Translations under genes and position numbers: made by a program
The notes under the pieces: generated by a model
What the model was told of the DNA's origin: nothing
Database searches by the model: none
What the model saw: only the letters and a program-made list of their open reading frames with translations
Assembly (NCBI GenBank): GCA_016212515.1
Contig: JACRFZ010000059.1
Coordinates: 1-64,000 of the forward strand
Direction: 5' to 3'
Length of the DNA stretch: 64,000 nt
Source: Candidatus Melainabacteria bacterium
GTDB taxonomy: Bacteria; Cyanobacteriota; Vampirovibrionia; Obscuribacterales; Obscuribacteraceae
Shown: in pieces, positions 44,425-53,607 of the stretch
Numbering within the stretch: the first letter of the stretch is position 1
Layout of the letters: the number at the start of each line of letters is the position of its first letter

Positions 44425-45387
44425 TCACCTTGGCTCGGGACGTTCCCCCTTCAGGGCCGCGGCGACGAAATTGGCCGCCAGGGCCTGTCGCAGAGAAATG
44501 CCAATGTCGGTAGCGCTATCAGGCAGGAAGTTGCCTACGGCAATACGAGCATTGTTGTCGAAATGCCCCACCATATGCAAAACATAGCCCTTGCCAAAGG
44601 GGAAGATACAGGCCAGTACGCCCTCTTTATCAGGGTCTTCCAGACTGAGCGAGGGCGATGAAACCAGTACCCTCACCCGGGAACGATCCAGAACTTTGAT
44701 CAGATGCGCTTCCTGGTCCATTTTCCAGGGGGCTTTGGCTACGGTGAAAGGGGCCAGCACCGGGTCAGGTGAAACATAGTGAGCCTCATAGATCGGCTTG
44801 CGATTGACGCCCTTGTTCCAGGCTACCGTACCGGGAAAGGTGTTGGTCAGCATATTATCAAGAGCCCAGTCGGTGCTGAGCAAATACCCACCTCGAGCGA
44901 CAAAGTCACGCACCAACTGCAATTTGTCCCGCTTCAACTCCCCGGCGCAGTTGATGATCAAAATCCTGGTGGAAGTGAGAGCCTCTGCCGTCAACTGTCT
45001 GGCTTTCAAATGTCGATAAGGCAAACCCAGATTGGAAAGGGTTTTGTCGGCGTGGTCCCAGCGTCCGGCCACCTCTACCACTGAATCATCGGAAAACTCT
45101 GACAACCTTGCCATGAGGTGCGGTTGGCTCTTTTCTATCCAGGCCCGGAAGACTTCCGGTCTGACCACCTGGCTCTTGCTTTCAGCTAGAGGCAGGCGGC
45201 TATTGTCGATGAAACCGGCAATGGCGTTATCGAGCGGCACGCTGCGCTTGAGACGGCGATTAAACTCGAGGGCCTCGACCCCACCTGTCAGGGGCTGGCA
45301 TCTAGCCTCAACGATCAAGGCTGCAAAGGCCACCGGCAAGGACAGAAGAGCGATTATAAATTTGCCTGTTTTTGGAACTCTTGCCAT
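44425..45387 (-). CDS. Exported protein with a GATase-1/DUF4159-like fold
   Basis: 320 aa. Hydrophobic N terminus (8-30, signal peptide or anchor). The middle (about 125-180) has the pattern TRILIINCAGELKRDKLQLV then FVARGGYLLSTDW, as in class-I-glutaminase-like Rossmann domains used without catalysis in DUF4159-type proteins. Asp/Trp replaces the nucleophile region. Near the end FGKGYVLHMVGHFDN. No function can be given. Confidence 0.6.
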   Translation of the reverse strand: MARVPKTGKFIIALLSLPVAFAALIVEARCQPLTGGVEALEFNRRLKRSVPLDNAIAGFIDNSRLPLAESKSQVVRPEVFRAWIEKSQPHLMARLSEFSDDSVVEVAGRWDHADKTLSNLGLPYRHLKARQLTAEALTSTRILIINCAGELKRDKLQLVRDFVARGGYLLSTDWALDNMLTNTFPGTVAWNKGVNRKPIYEAHYVSPDPVLAPFTVAKAPWKMDQEAHLIKVLDRSRVRVLVSSPSLSLEDPDKEGVLACIFPFGKGYVLHMVGHFDNNARIAVGNFLPDSATDIGISLRQALAANFVAAALKGERPEPR

Positions 45388-45557
45388 GATTGCCTAATTT
45401 CGCTCTAATCTCGTCCAGTTCTTACAACTCTTTGCCGCCATTTTTGCTGTTGGCTAGTAGACGCCCACCAACACCTGGTGTTCCTTTCATGTTGATAAAA
45501 CCACAACTGTATAGAATGCTGAAGACAGACTCATCCACTCAACAATTCAGTAGCAAT

Positions 45558-46505
45558 ATGAAAATGCAAGCCAATAGATCTTTCCTGATAGCCCTCTCAT
45601 TAATTTGTTGCCTACCGGCTCAGGCGCTGGAGAGCGAGCTGGCACAGGTTAAGACTGCGGAAGCTAGCGCTGTCGACGCGAAAATTTCACCGCGAGCCTA
45701 TGTGCTCAAGGTTAAAGGTCGCGCCCTGCCACTCAAGGCTGCCACTATAGACGGTGTGAACGTGCTGGGCAGTCCCATCGTCACCCTCTCTTTGCCCGTC
45801 AATCTGTCTGGTTATGTCAAGAAGGGCTTGAATGAGCTGGTTCTCGACTATGTCAGCGATCCCAAGTCGGATCTTCTGGTCACCATAGAAAGACGCACCC
45901 CCGGACCCAAGTCGGAAGAAGTTGCCAAAATCACCATCCCGGCCGGCGACTCCAAAGGTGAAATAGCCCAGAAGAAAATCAGTTTCAACATCGCTGCCGA
46001 CGAGGAAGGGCGACAGATAAAGGAACTGACTGAAAGCGACAAGAAAGCGATTATAAGCGAATTCGAGAATTACTATCAGATCGTCAAAGAGCATCGTGCC
46101 GATAAACTGAAAGCACTCTACAAAACAGCTCTAGATGAGGAGAGAAAGCTCTGTCCCGAATCTGTTCAATTCTTCGAGAAGGTTCTCAATAGAGAAAGTC
46201 AGGTGGTGCGCAACACCATGATTCAGTTGCCTGAAATCAACAAAGAAGGGCTCAGCTTCAAAATTGAAGGCAACCGTGTACGTCTCTTCCGCGAAAATAA
46301 CAAGCCCCTGCTCGTAAGTAACGAAATTGACGTGGCCGCCAGTTCAGTTATGTTCGAGATAGAAAAGAAAAGCAAAAACAAGGCTGCTTCTAAAGAAGCG
46401 AAGAAGAGTCAGATCAAAGAGAAGTTGGTGCGCTTCAATCTCTACTTTACAAAATCCCAGAATGCGCGCGAAAACTGGGTGCTAACCCTGCCCCCTAATG
46501 TCTGA
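45558..46505 (+). CDS. Exported hypothetical protein, 315 aa
   Basis: Signal peptide (MKMQANRSFLIALSLICC...AQA) followed by an Ig-like or beta-sandwich segment (about 45-115) and a Lys/Glu-rich helical second half. Not recognised. The frame is open up to 45390, but only from 45558 does it give a normal signal peptide. It overlaps mltG by 8 bp on the same strand, so co-translation and an envelope role are likely. Confidence 0.65.
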   Translation: MKMQANRSFLIALSLICCLPAQALESELAQVKTAEASAVDAKISPRAYVLKVKGRALPLKAATIDGVNVLGSPIVTLSLPVNLSGYVKKGLNELVLDYVSDPKSDLLVTIERRTPGPKSEEVAKITIPAGDSKGEIAQKKISFNIAADEEGRQIKELTESDKKAIISEFENYYQIVKEHRADKLKALYKTALDEERKLCPESVQFFEKVLNRESQVVRNTMIQLPEINKEGLSFKIEGNRVRLFRENNKPLLVSNEIDVAASSVMFEIEKKSKNKAASKEAKKSQIKEKLVRFNLYFTKSQNARENWVLTLPPNV

Positions 46506-47580
46506 GAAGAACTCCGGCGCAGCCTTCGTCAAAGCACTTCTGGCCCTTTCACTCTTGCTAATTCTGGGTCTGGCTGCCGCTTTCTTTTACTTCCAAAGGG
46601 AATTAGAGGAACCGGTCAGCCATAAGCGGTCCGAGAAGATCTTCACAGTGGCACGAGGGTCTTCTCTGGAGGAGACCCTCAAACAACTGGAAAGTGACGG
46701 CATAATCAAGAATGCCCTCATTCTCAGGCTCTACATAAAGGTCTCCGGCCACTCCCCTCTGGTCAAGGCCGGTGACTACAAATTTCCCTCACCGCTCAAT
46801 GCCAGAGAGGCTCTCGCCATACTGGAAGCAGGCGGCATCCAGCCGCGCAAACTAACCGTCATCGAAGGCTGGACGCGCTTTGAAATCGCCGACGCCATGG
46901 TCAAGATTCCGGAGTTGAAACTTGCTTCCCGCCAGGAAGCCCTCAAACTTATGGATAACGTGAAGCTGGTGCAGGACCTGGACACTCATGTGTCAAACCT
47001 GGAAGGCTATCTCTTTCCCGATACTTATTTTGTTCAATCCGAAACTACAGCCAGAGCCCTGGTAGAGGAAATGACGGTGAGATTCCGGCAAATTCTCAAG
47101 AAAGTGGTAGGTCGAACCGGTAATCCCGGGCGCCTATCGGTGCATGAAGCCGTCACCTGCGCTTCCATCATAGAGACCGAGGCTAAACTGCAGGAAGAAA
47201 GACCGGTGGTGGCTTCGGTAATATACAACCGCCTCAAACTGCACATGCCTCTGGCCATGGACTCCACCGTGGTTTATGCCTCAAAACTGGCCGGCAAGTG
47301 GAAAGGTAACGGTATCATTTACCAGAGCGATCTGGATCTACCTTCCCCCTATAACTCAAGGAAATACAAAGGCCTGCCGCCCGGTCCGGTAGGCTGCCCG
47401 GGAGAAAGCAGTCTGGCTGCCGCTTTGAACCCGGTGCGCAGTAATTTTCTTTACTATGTGCGAGACCCGGCCCGCGCCGATGGCGCGCACACCTTCTACA
47501 ACAATGCCGCAGACTTTGAAGTAGGCGTCGCCAAATTAAGACGCTGGGAAGCAGAGCAGCGCAGCAAGGGACTGCGTTGA
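46498..47580 (+). CDS. mltG: Endolytic murein transglycosylase MltG
   Basis: Cleaves nascent glycan strands and so sets their length. 360 aa: one N-terminal membrane helix (11-32), a LysM-like subdomain, NLEGYLFPDTYFV (about 167-179), ASIIETEA (catalytic Glu about 226) and the C-terminal YNSRKYKGLPPGP. Normal family length. Convergent with the next gene, 1 bp apart. Confidence 0.93.
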   Translation: MSEKNSGAAFVKALLALSLLLILGLAAAFFYFQRELEEPVSHKRSEKIFTVARGSSLEETLKQLESDGIIKNALILRLYIKVSGHSPLVKAGDYKFPSPLNAREALAILEAGGIQPRKLTVIEGWTRFEIADAMVKIPELKLASRQEALKLMDNVKLVQDLDTHVSNLEGYLFPDTYFVQSETTARALVEEMTVRFRQILKKVVGRTGNPGRLSVHEAVTCASIIETEAKLQEERPVVASVIYNRLKLHMPLAMDSTVVYASKLAGKWKGNGIIYQSDLDLPSPYNSRKYKGLPPGPVGCPGESSLAAALNPVRSNFLYYVRDPARADGAHTFYNNAADFEVGVAKLRRWEAEQRSKGLR

Positions 47581-47581
47581 C

Positions 47582-49903
47582 CTAGTAGTGATAAGGTGTC
47601 TTTTTGGTCCAGGGGTTGCCCTTATATTTGCTGTGCAGTAGCTTGAAAGCCGCTGCCGAAAGTTTGGATGTATTGTCGTCGCCGGAGCCGAAGCGAGTGG
47701 CTTTGACCACCATGTGCAGGGCCTCGGGAGCCCTGGCATCGGCGGGATGTTTGCGGGCAAAATCCAGCACCACCTGAGCCAAGCAAGTAGGTGCAGCTCC
47801 CGTCTTCTGCATAGCTTTCAGTTCAACATCAACACCTTTTGAGGGCGGCAGAAGAATCTTGCAGTCTTTCAGGGCTTCGGAGGAAATTGCCGGCGTACTC
47901 CACCAGTTATCGCTGTAATCATCAATATGATTGAACTCGGTGTTGCGAGCAATGCCGCCGGTAACATAAGGTCTGGAGCCCGGATTTTGCAAAAGGAAGA
48001 AGGCGGCTGCGAAGCGTTTCTCCTCAGGAGAGGCTGCCGCCCCGATATCCAGAGAACGGGCTAAAGCACTCTGGCTGCCTGAGGCCTTGATCAGATTCTG
48101 GGCCTTGAGAAGCTGACCCATATCATTGAGCAAAAAGGCGCGAGTGAAAGCAGCCTGGGCGAAGTCGAACTTGCGACTTCCCGATGGAATAGCGGGACAG
48201 GCCGCTGCTTTCAGAAAGTCGTTCAAATTCAGCTTGTAATTGATGAAATCAGCGCTGAGCGGCAAGAGCAACGGTTTCTCATAGCGATACTTGAGGCCTT
48301 TTTCCACTTCCGGGGCATTCTCAGGCATCTCTACCGTATTCCAGCCTGATACAACAGCGGCCGGGGCCACATAAGAGAGACTGAGAAAATCATTGAGATC
48401 CACTGCCGTTTCTAACTTGAGTGTGGCAAACTTGGCCCTGGCGGAAGGCGGAATATCGCCATTAATGACACTGTCGATTATGGCTCGCGCCGCTCTGGCG
48501 TTGGCGGCGCCCTTCTCCAGATTGAGCCTGGCCAGATGATAGCGGGCATGTATGTAACCGCTAGAGCGCTGGGGCACCGCCGCCAGTGCCTTAATGAGTT
48601 CCGGCGCTTGTTTATCGGCTCCATTGATTTTGGTAGCAAGAGCTAGAAGCCAGGGCAGGCTCTTTCTGGCACCATACTGGCTGCGTGCCTCGCTAAGAGC
48701 GGTCTGGGAGCTATCTGAAAAAGTCCAGAGCCAGTTGGAGAGGTCTTCACCGCGTACCAGTTCGCGAATTTTCTTATCCTCAATTGCATGGGTCTCCGAT
48801 GACTCATCGCCGCTTTCATTGAAATAGCGATCCAGAATGAATGTGTAGTCGCCCACTGACTTCCCGAACTTGTCTCCCAGCCCGTCACTGACGATTTTGC
48901 TGGAGAGATCCTTAAAAGTAGCGTCCCGCCTCAGACGAATCAGGAGGAAATGGCGCAGATCCTCTATGGAGCTGGAGAAGGAGGCAAATTCAGGCTTGCG
49001 CATCAGCCCGTCGAGAATATCCATGGCCTGCTGCAACAGCTTTTGCCCCTTAGCCACATCTTTAGCCAGCGTTCCTTCGCGAATATAAGTGCGGGCTACC
49101 ATATATTCAGCAATCTGGTGCCAGGGCGAGGCTTTGTCGGCGGCTATTTCGTGGAAGAGAGCGCGAGCCACCTCGAACTCTCCGGCATAGAAACGGGAGG
49201 CAGCCAATTGATAGATCCGGTCTTGCCTCTGTGCCAGCGGTACGGTGGCAGGCAAGGTGGCGGGGAAAGGCGGCGGCGGATTCTGCTGTTTCTTTTCATA
49301 GTTATAGCCGCTCGAACTACAATGACTGAAAACTTGATCCTGTGCCTCGAGCCAGGCTTTCACCTCGGCACTGTCGGCGCCATAGGTGCTGATGCGTTTA
49401 TCGAGTGTAGCGGCTGCCGTAATGAAGGCATCCGGGGTACAGTTCAAATAAGAGATGTAGTCCTCGCCATCGATGTTGCGAAAAGTGTCCCAACTGGAAA
49501 ACTCTCGCACACGGGCACCTTTAACTTTCTTCCTGGCTTTGTTCCAGACATCGACGCCACTACTTGCCTCCCTGGGAGAGACTTCGGAGCGAGGATCGAT
49601 ATTAGCCATACCAAGGCGATAACAAAGCAGATCATAGGCGCTGGCCCTTTCTGCTGCCGTCAGAGGCTTGTCCTGAAGATAACGATAGGCAAAGACCAGG
49701 TAACTACGAGCATAAGTGGGTTCCAGCACCCCCAGGGAGCCCGAGAGGAAGCGCTTCATGGGAGCATCAGGATGAGACCTGAGGTAAAAGACGGCATCAT
49801 CGAAAAAGGGACCACAGGCCAGCACAGGCATTAGATTCAAGCTGAGGCAGAGCCCGATTGCCATCCGCAGCAGGGGTCTCTTCGATTTAGCAGGCTTTAA
49901 CAC
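47582..49903 (-). CDS. Large exported alpha-helical protein, 773 aa
   Basis: Signal peptide or lipoprotein signal ending PVLAC (about residue 30), then CGPFFDDAVF and a long series of helices with TPR-like spacing (for example YQLAASRFYAGEFEVARALF, IAEYMVARTYIREGT) through to the end. I know similar unnamed proteins beginning ACGPFF from environmental bacteria but no function. It lies 9 bp behind the DUF3142 gene, on the same strand, and the two may work together. Confidence 0.65.
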   Translation of the reverse strand: MLKPAKSKRPLLRMAIGLCLSLNLMPVLACGPFFDDAVFYLRSHPDAPMKRFLSGSLGVLEPTYARSYLVFAYRYLQDKPLTAAERASAYDLLCYRLGMANIDPRSEVSPREASSGVDVWNKARKKVKGARVREFSSWDTFRNIDGEDYISYLNCTPDAFITAAATLDKRISTYGADSAEVKAWLEAQDQVFSHCSSSGYNYEKKQQNPPPPFPATLPATVPLAQRQDRIYQLAASRFYAGEFEVARALFHEIAADKASPWHQIAEYMVARTYIREGTLAKDVAKGQKLLQQAMDILDGLMRKPEFASFSSSIEDLRHFLLIRLRRDATFKDLSSKIVSDGLGDKFGKSVGDYTFILDRYFNESGDESSETHAIEDKKIRELVRGEDLSNWLWTFSDSSQTALSEARSQYGARKSLPWLLALATKINGADKQAPELIKALAAVPQRSSGYIHARYHLARLNLEKGAANARAARAIIDSVINGDIPPSARAKFATLKLETAVDLNDFLSLSYVAPAAVVSGWNTVEMPENAPEVEKGLKYRYEKPLLLPLSADFINYKLNLNDFLKAAACPAIPSGSRKFDFAQAAFTRAFLLNDMGQLLKAQNLIKASGSQSALARSLDIGAAASPEEKRFAAAFFLLQNPGSRPYVTGGIARNTEFNHIDDYSDNWWSTPAISSEALKDCKILLPPSKGVDVELKAMQKTGAAPTCLAQVVLDFARKHPADARAPEALHMVVKATRFGSGDDNTSKLSAAAFKLLHSKYKGNPWTKKTPYHY

Positions 49904-49912
49904 GGTAATCTC

Positions 49913-50692
49913 CTATATCCAACGCTTTAACATTCCCAGGCTAGTTTCAAGAGTAGCCCCCGTCCAGGGTCTTCTACTGAAGATATAAATTCGGTCGAAC
50001 TGACGCAAACGCGCAGACAGCTTTTCAATGGTGGCAGGCTCATCCAGACTCAGTCCGATACATCTAGGTCCCAGGGGCACCAGGGGTAGTCTCTCATTAA
50101 GAAAATCCCCGGCCTGACGGTGACGGCTACCCATGCTGAAAAACATGGGCACCACTTCATCCACGCCGGAATTGCTGCCGGTCAGCCAATTGTCCTGCAT
50201 GCACCAGGATGCCAGGGCGGTCATACTGAGCTTGATGCCCTGGGGCAATTGCTGCCTGATTTCTGAGAGCAACTCCAGGTAAAAGGTGCGCTCATTCAGG
50301 CGCGCATCAAAATCAATCTGCAAGGCCTCGACCTGACTGCGCAAAGCACCACTGACGATGCGCTTAGCCAGAAGCCGGCTCTTGGCACCCTCCAGCTTCC
50401 GCACCTCCACCCGCACCACCGCCGTTCTTCTGGTACCAGGTCTAACTTTAAGGCGGTTGGTGCGTGGATAATCTTTCAGTTCGGAGCCGTTCACCACAAT
50501 GCGATTGGTCAGGTAAGCCACTTCACCCCGGGCTGACGACAGGTCGTCATCGTGATACCAGGACCAGAAAACCAGCACCGGCTTGGCAAAGGCCCCCGGG
50601 CAGGAGCCGCCGCAAAAGTTCAGCACAAAAGCGAGCAGCAAGCCGATACCGCACCCCTTTCCTATTTGCTTAAATCTTCCCGGGACGGTCAT
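49913..50692 (-). CDS. DUF3142-family exported protein
   Basis: 259 aa with an N-terminal hydrophobic segment (12-35). Typical DUF3142 blocks: FWSWYHDDDL, VEALQIDFDARLNERTFYLELL, LPQGIKLSMTALASWCMQD and DEVVPMFFSMG. The fold resembles glycoside-hydrolase TIM barrels (QIDFDA, TALASW, VPM at strand ends), so a sugar-binding or hydrolytic role is plausible but unproven. Stands between the M1 aminopeptidase (6 bp) and the large helical protein. Confidence 0.8.
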   Translation of the reverse strand: MTVPGRFKQIGKGCGIGLLLAFVLNFCGGSCPGAFAKPVLVFWSWYHDDDLSSARGEVAYLTNRIVVNGSELKDYPRTNRLKVRPGTRRTAVVRVEVRKLEGAKSRLLAKRIVSGALRSQVEALQIDFDARLNERTFYLELLSEIRQQLPQGIKLSMTALASWCMQDNWLTGSNSGVDEVVPMFFSMGSRHRQAGDFLNERLPLVPLGPRCIGLSLDEPATIEKLSARLRQFDRIYIFSRRPWTGATLETSLGMLKRWI

Positions 50693-50698
50693 TTTTTC

Positions 50699-53461
50699 TC
50701 AGGGCAAAGCCTTAATGAAAGTCGGCAAAGCGGACTTTCTAAACTGGATGCGAATACGGACAAGCTCAAGGGTCTTGGCGGCTGAGCGCCGCCCATTCTT
50801 GAGCGGGTGTTTGGCTATAAAAGCCTCAAGCCGCTTATAATCTTCCTCCTGATTAAATACAGAAGCAGCCTCCACCAGATCAGGCAAATGCTTGGGATCG
50901 AGTTTGCCCTTGAGTTTCTCCCAGTTGCTTTCCAGAAAATTCCAGGTAGCCTTTTGAGCGGCACGATTATGCAAAAGCCGGCTTAACTGCCGGGTCACGT
51001 CCTGAGCCCGCACATCTTTGCCGAGTACCATAGCCAGACTGGCTTCAAACTGTTCCTTGCCGCGAAAGGCGGTCAGCGCTCCCAGATTGCGCTGGTAGGC
51101 TTCCGGCGTACCACCCATTTTGGCAAGCTGCAGGATTCGGGCATAATCCTCGCCGTCACCGTTATAGGCAACCACGGTGACAATGGCTGAAAGCAAGTCG
51201 GAATCAAGAGTTTTTACGTCCGTGAGGTAGGTATCCCAGAGACCGCGGCAAAAGTCGATACACTGCTGGTCACCGCCAATAGTGCCAAGCACGCGCACTA
51301 ACTGTCCTCTCAATTGACACTGCAATTCCGTGTCGGTTTTGCGCCTCTCAAAGCCCAGGCGCTCAAGATGCCCTTTTAACTGCCGACATACGAAGGAGGC
51401 ATAAGCCTTTTCCAGCTTCTCATCGGCCGGCAGGAAGCTCTCGAAAAACTGCACCTGGCCGATCAATAAAGATAAGACATAGGGATCTTCCTCATCTTTC
51501 ATTTTGGCAAGGGCCGTTAAATAACGGTTCATGGCCTTCGACTGGGAATCGGATGAACCGTCACTGGCAGCCAGAGCAAAGAGGTCGCTATAAAGGCTGA
51601 TGCGTTCCTGACAGTTGAGAAGTTCCGGCAGAGAGCGGCTGCTTTGCAAAAGGGCCTCAAAACTAGTCTCATCAAAGGCAGTGCGAAAGAAGCCGCAACC
51701 GGTACCATTAAGAAAGAGCGGCGCGCTTTCCGCCTTAACTTTGATTGACTCTGCTTTTTTGGAGAATAAAAGCGACTGACTGAAACCGTCTCCTTTCAAC
51801 ATGAGCGGAACACTCCATAGGCTCTCCTGTCCCTTCAGGCTCACCTTCTCACGCAGATAGCGCCGTTGAGACAATTTAACACCATAGGTTTTACCCATAT
51901 CTTTCTTTCCGGAGCGGACCGGCTCAAGACTAAAGTCCAGGAGCGGGCAACCGGCTGTGAAGACCCAACTATTCATCATGGCTCCCACATCCACCTTCTT
52001 GCCGGCCTTAGCGGCACTGGCGGAAAGAGCCCGCCACAGATCACCGGTGGTGGCATTAGCAAAAGCATGCTCTTTCATATAGAGCTTGATGCCTTCCTGG
52101 AAGGTATTCTCGCCCAGATAAGTCTCAAGCATCTTGAGCAAGGAACCACCCTTTTCGTAGGTGATCTCATCGAACATTTCCATGGCGTCTTCCGGTGACT
52201 TAACCGGGTATTCCACCGGTCTTGTAGAGATCAGACCGTCTGCGTCCAGAGTACCCACCCGGGCCAGAGCAAACTCATCATAGGCCCGCCACTGCGGCTC
52301 AAGCACATTCACGGCCTTGGTGGCCATCCAGGTGGCAAAGGCCTCGTTCAACCAGAGTCCGTTCCACCATTTCATGGTGACCAGATCGCCGAACCAAAGG
52401 TGCGCCATTTCGTGAGCAATGATGCCTGCTACATTCATGCGCATGGCAGTGGAGGCCTTCTCGTCGCAGAGCAAGGCCGTCTCGCGGAAGGTGATGGCAC
52501 CGGGATTTTCCATGGCACCGGCAGAAAAGTCAGGAATTGCGATCAAATCAAGTTTATCGAGGGGGTACTCGGCACCGAAATAGCTTTCGTAGTAGGGTAA
52601 AAGCCGGGCTGCCACATCAAGAGCATAGCCAGTCAGATGCTCCTTGCCGTTTACGGCGTAGACTCTGATTTTCTTGCCATTCACTTCTCTCACCGGCGAA
52701 GCTTTGAAGTCGCCGATGGCCAGAGCAAAGAGGTAGGTAGAGTAGGGCGGCGTCGTCTTGAAAGAAATGATTTTCTTGTCTTTGCGCTTATCTTCCTTTT
52801 CAAATTCCACGGAGCTATTGCTTACCGCCGTCATCTCTTTTGGTATGCAAACTGAAAGACGGTAGCGAGCTTTGAAAGCCGGTTCGTCAAAGCAGGGGAA
52901 CATGGAGCGAGCGTCTGTAGGCTCCATCTGAGTGGTGGCTATCTTTTGCTCACGCCCCTGCTTGTCCTTAAAAGTAGAAAGGTAGAAACCGGCCAGCTTG
53001 CTCCCAAGGCGACCGGAAAACTTGATGGATAGCTCATGTTTCCCTTTCGCTAGCGGTCTGGGGAACTTCAGTAGAAGCAATTGCTTTTCATCCTGCCTGA
53101 CTATTTCGGCCTTGACGAAACCAGCCTGGCTGCCTTTGGGACTGATGGAAGCGTCGTAAACCGAAAGCGCCTGCTCATTGAGAGAAATCGTACTTGTCGG
53201 TGCCTTCACGTCCACCAGAATAGTTTCACTACCTTCAAAGTCACCCTTTTCAAAGTCCGGCTCAAAGTACAGATCGTAGCGTTCAGGCAAAACATTGACA
53301 GGCAGCCTGGCTCCACTTTCAATTTCGGACCGACTGGCCTCTTCATGGTTATCACCGCTGAAGGCCAGGCAGGCCGGGCTCAAGCTTGTCAAAAGGGCCA
53401 GACAAAAGGAAGTAAAGAACCCGGTCGGCACCGGTGGGGGCAATATGCTCTTAGAAGCCAT
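50699..53461 (-). CDS. M1-family aminopeptidase, exported
   Basis: 920 aa. Signal peptide (1-34), then the ERAP/aminopeptidase-N architecture: GAMENPG (315-321), zinc site HEMAHLWFGDLVTMKWWNGLWLNE split as H350-E351-H354 and E373, a C-terminal ERAP1-like helical domain. It removes N-terminal residues from peptides outside the cytoplasm. Length fits the eukaryote-like ERAP/puromycin-sensitive branch rather than Escherichia coli PepN. First gene of a three-gene run with DUF3142 and the large helical protein. Confidence 0.93.
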   Translation of the reverse strand: MASKSILPPPVPTGFFTSFCLALLTSLSPACLAFSGDNHEEASRSEIESGARLPVNVLPERYDLYFEPDFEKGDFEGSETILVDVKAPTSTISLNEQALSVYDASISPKGSQAGFVKAEIVRQDEKQLLLLKFPRPLAKGKHELSIKFSGRLGSKLAGFYLSTFKDKQGREQKIATTQMEPTDARSMFPCFDEPAFKARYRLSVCIPKEMTAVSNSSVEFEKEDKRKDKKIISFKTTPPYSTYLFALAIGDFKASPVREVNGKKIRVYAVNGKEHLTGYALDVAARLLPYYESYFGAEYPLDKLDLIAIPDFSAGAMENPGAITFRETALLCDEKASTAMRMNVAGIIAHEMAHLWFGDLVTMKWWNGLWLNEAFATWMATKAVNVLEPQWRAYDEFALARVGTLDADGLISTRPVEYPVKSPEDAMEMFDEITYEKGGSLLKMLETYLGENTFQEGIKLYMKEHAFANATTGDLWRALSASAAKAGKKVDVGAMMNSWVFTAGCPLLDFSLEPVRSGKKDMGKTYGVKLSQRRYLREKVSLKGQESLWSVPLMLKGDGFSQSLLFSKKAESIKVKAESAPLFLNGTGCGFFRTAFDETSFEALLQSSRSLPELLNCQERISLYSDLFALAASDGSSDSQSKAMNRYLTALAKMKDEEDPYVLSLLIGQVQFFESFLPADEKLEKAYASFVCRQLKGHLERLGFERRKTDTELQCQLRGQLVRVLGTIGGDQQCIDFCRGLWDTYLTDVKTLDSDLLSAIVTVVAYNGDGEDYARILQLAKMGGTPEAYQRNLGALTAFRGKEQFEASLAMVLGKDVRAQDVTRQLSRLLHNRAAQKATWNFLESNWEKLKGKLDPKHLPDLVEAASVFNQEEDYKRLEAFIAKHPLKNGRRSAAKTLELVRIRIQFRKSALPTFIKALP

Positions 53462-53557
53462 TGAGTCTCCTGTTCAATTCTCAATTTCGTAGAGATAAAT
53501 TTTACAGGGTTTTCCCTCCGGATCAGGCACAACGCTTCAGGGCTTCAACCAAAGCGA

Positions 53558-53563
53558 TATAAT
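53558..53563 (+). promoter_or_regulatory. -10 box upstream of the MBL-rhodanese gene
   Basis: A perfect TATAAT with a weak TTCAGG 16 bp upstream (53536-53541). Predicted start near 53570 gives a leader of about 38 nt, containing GCCCC-TC-GGGGC next to the ribosome site, which could partly mask it. Confidence 0.45.
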
Positions 53564-53607
53564 CTATTTTTCTATAGATAAAGAGCCCCTCGGGGCGGGA
53601 GGTCTCG

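Noticed and set aside
48950-49834. Plus-strand open frame antisense to the large helical exported protein
   Set aside because: No domain or ribosome site; the minus-strand gene has a signal peptide and consistent helical repeats.
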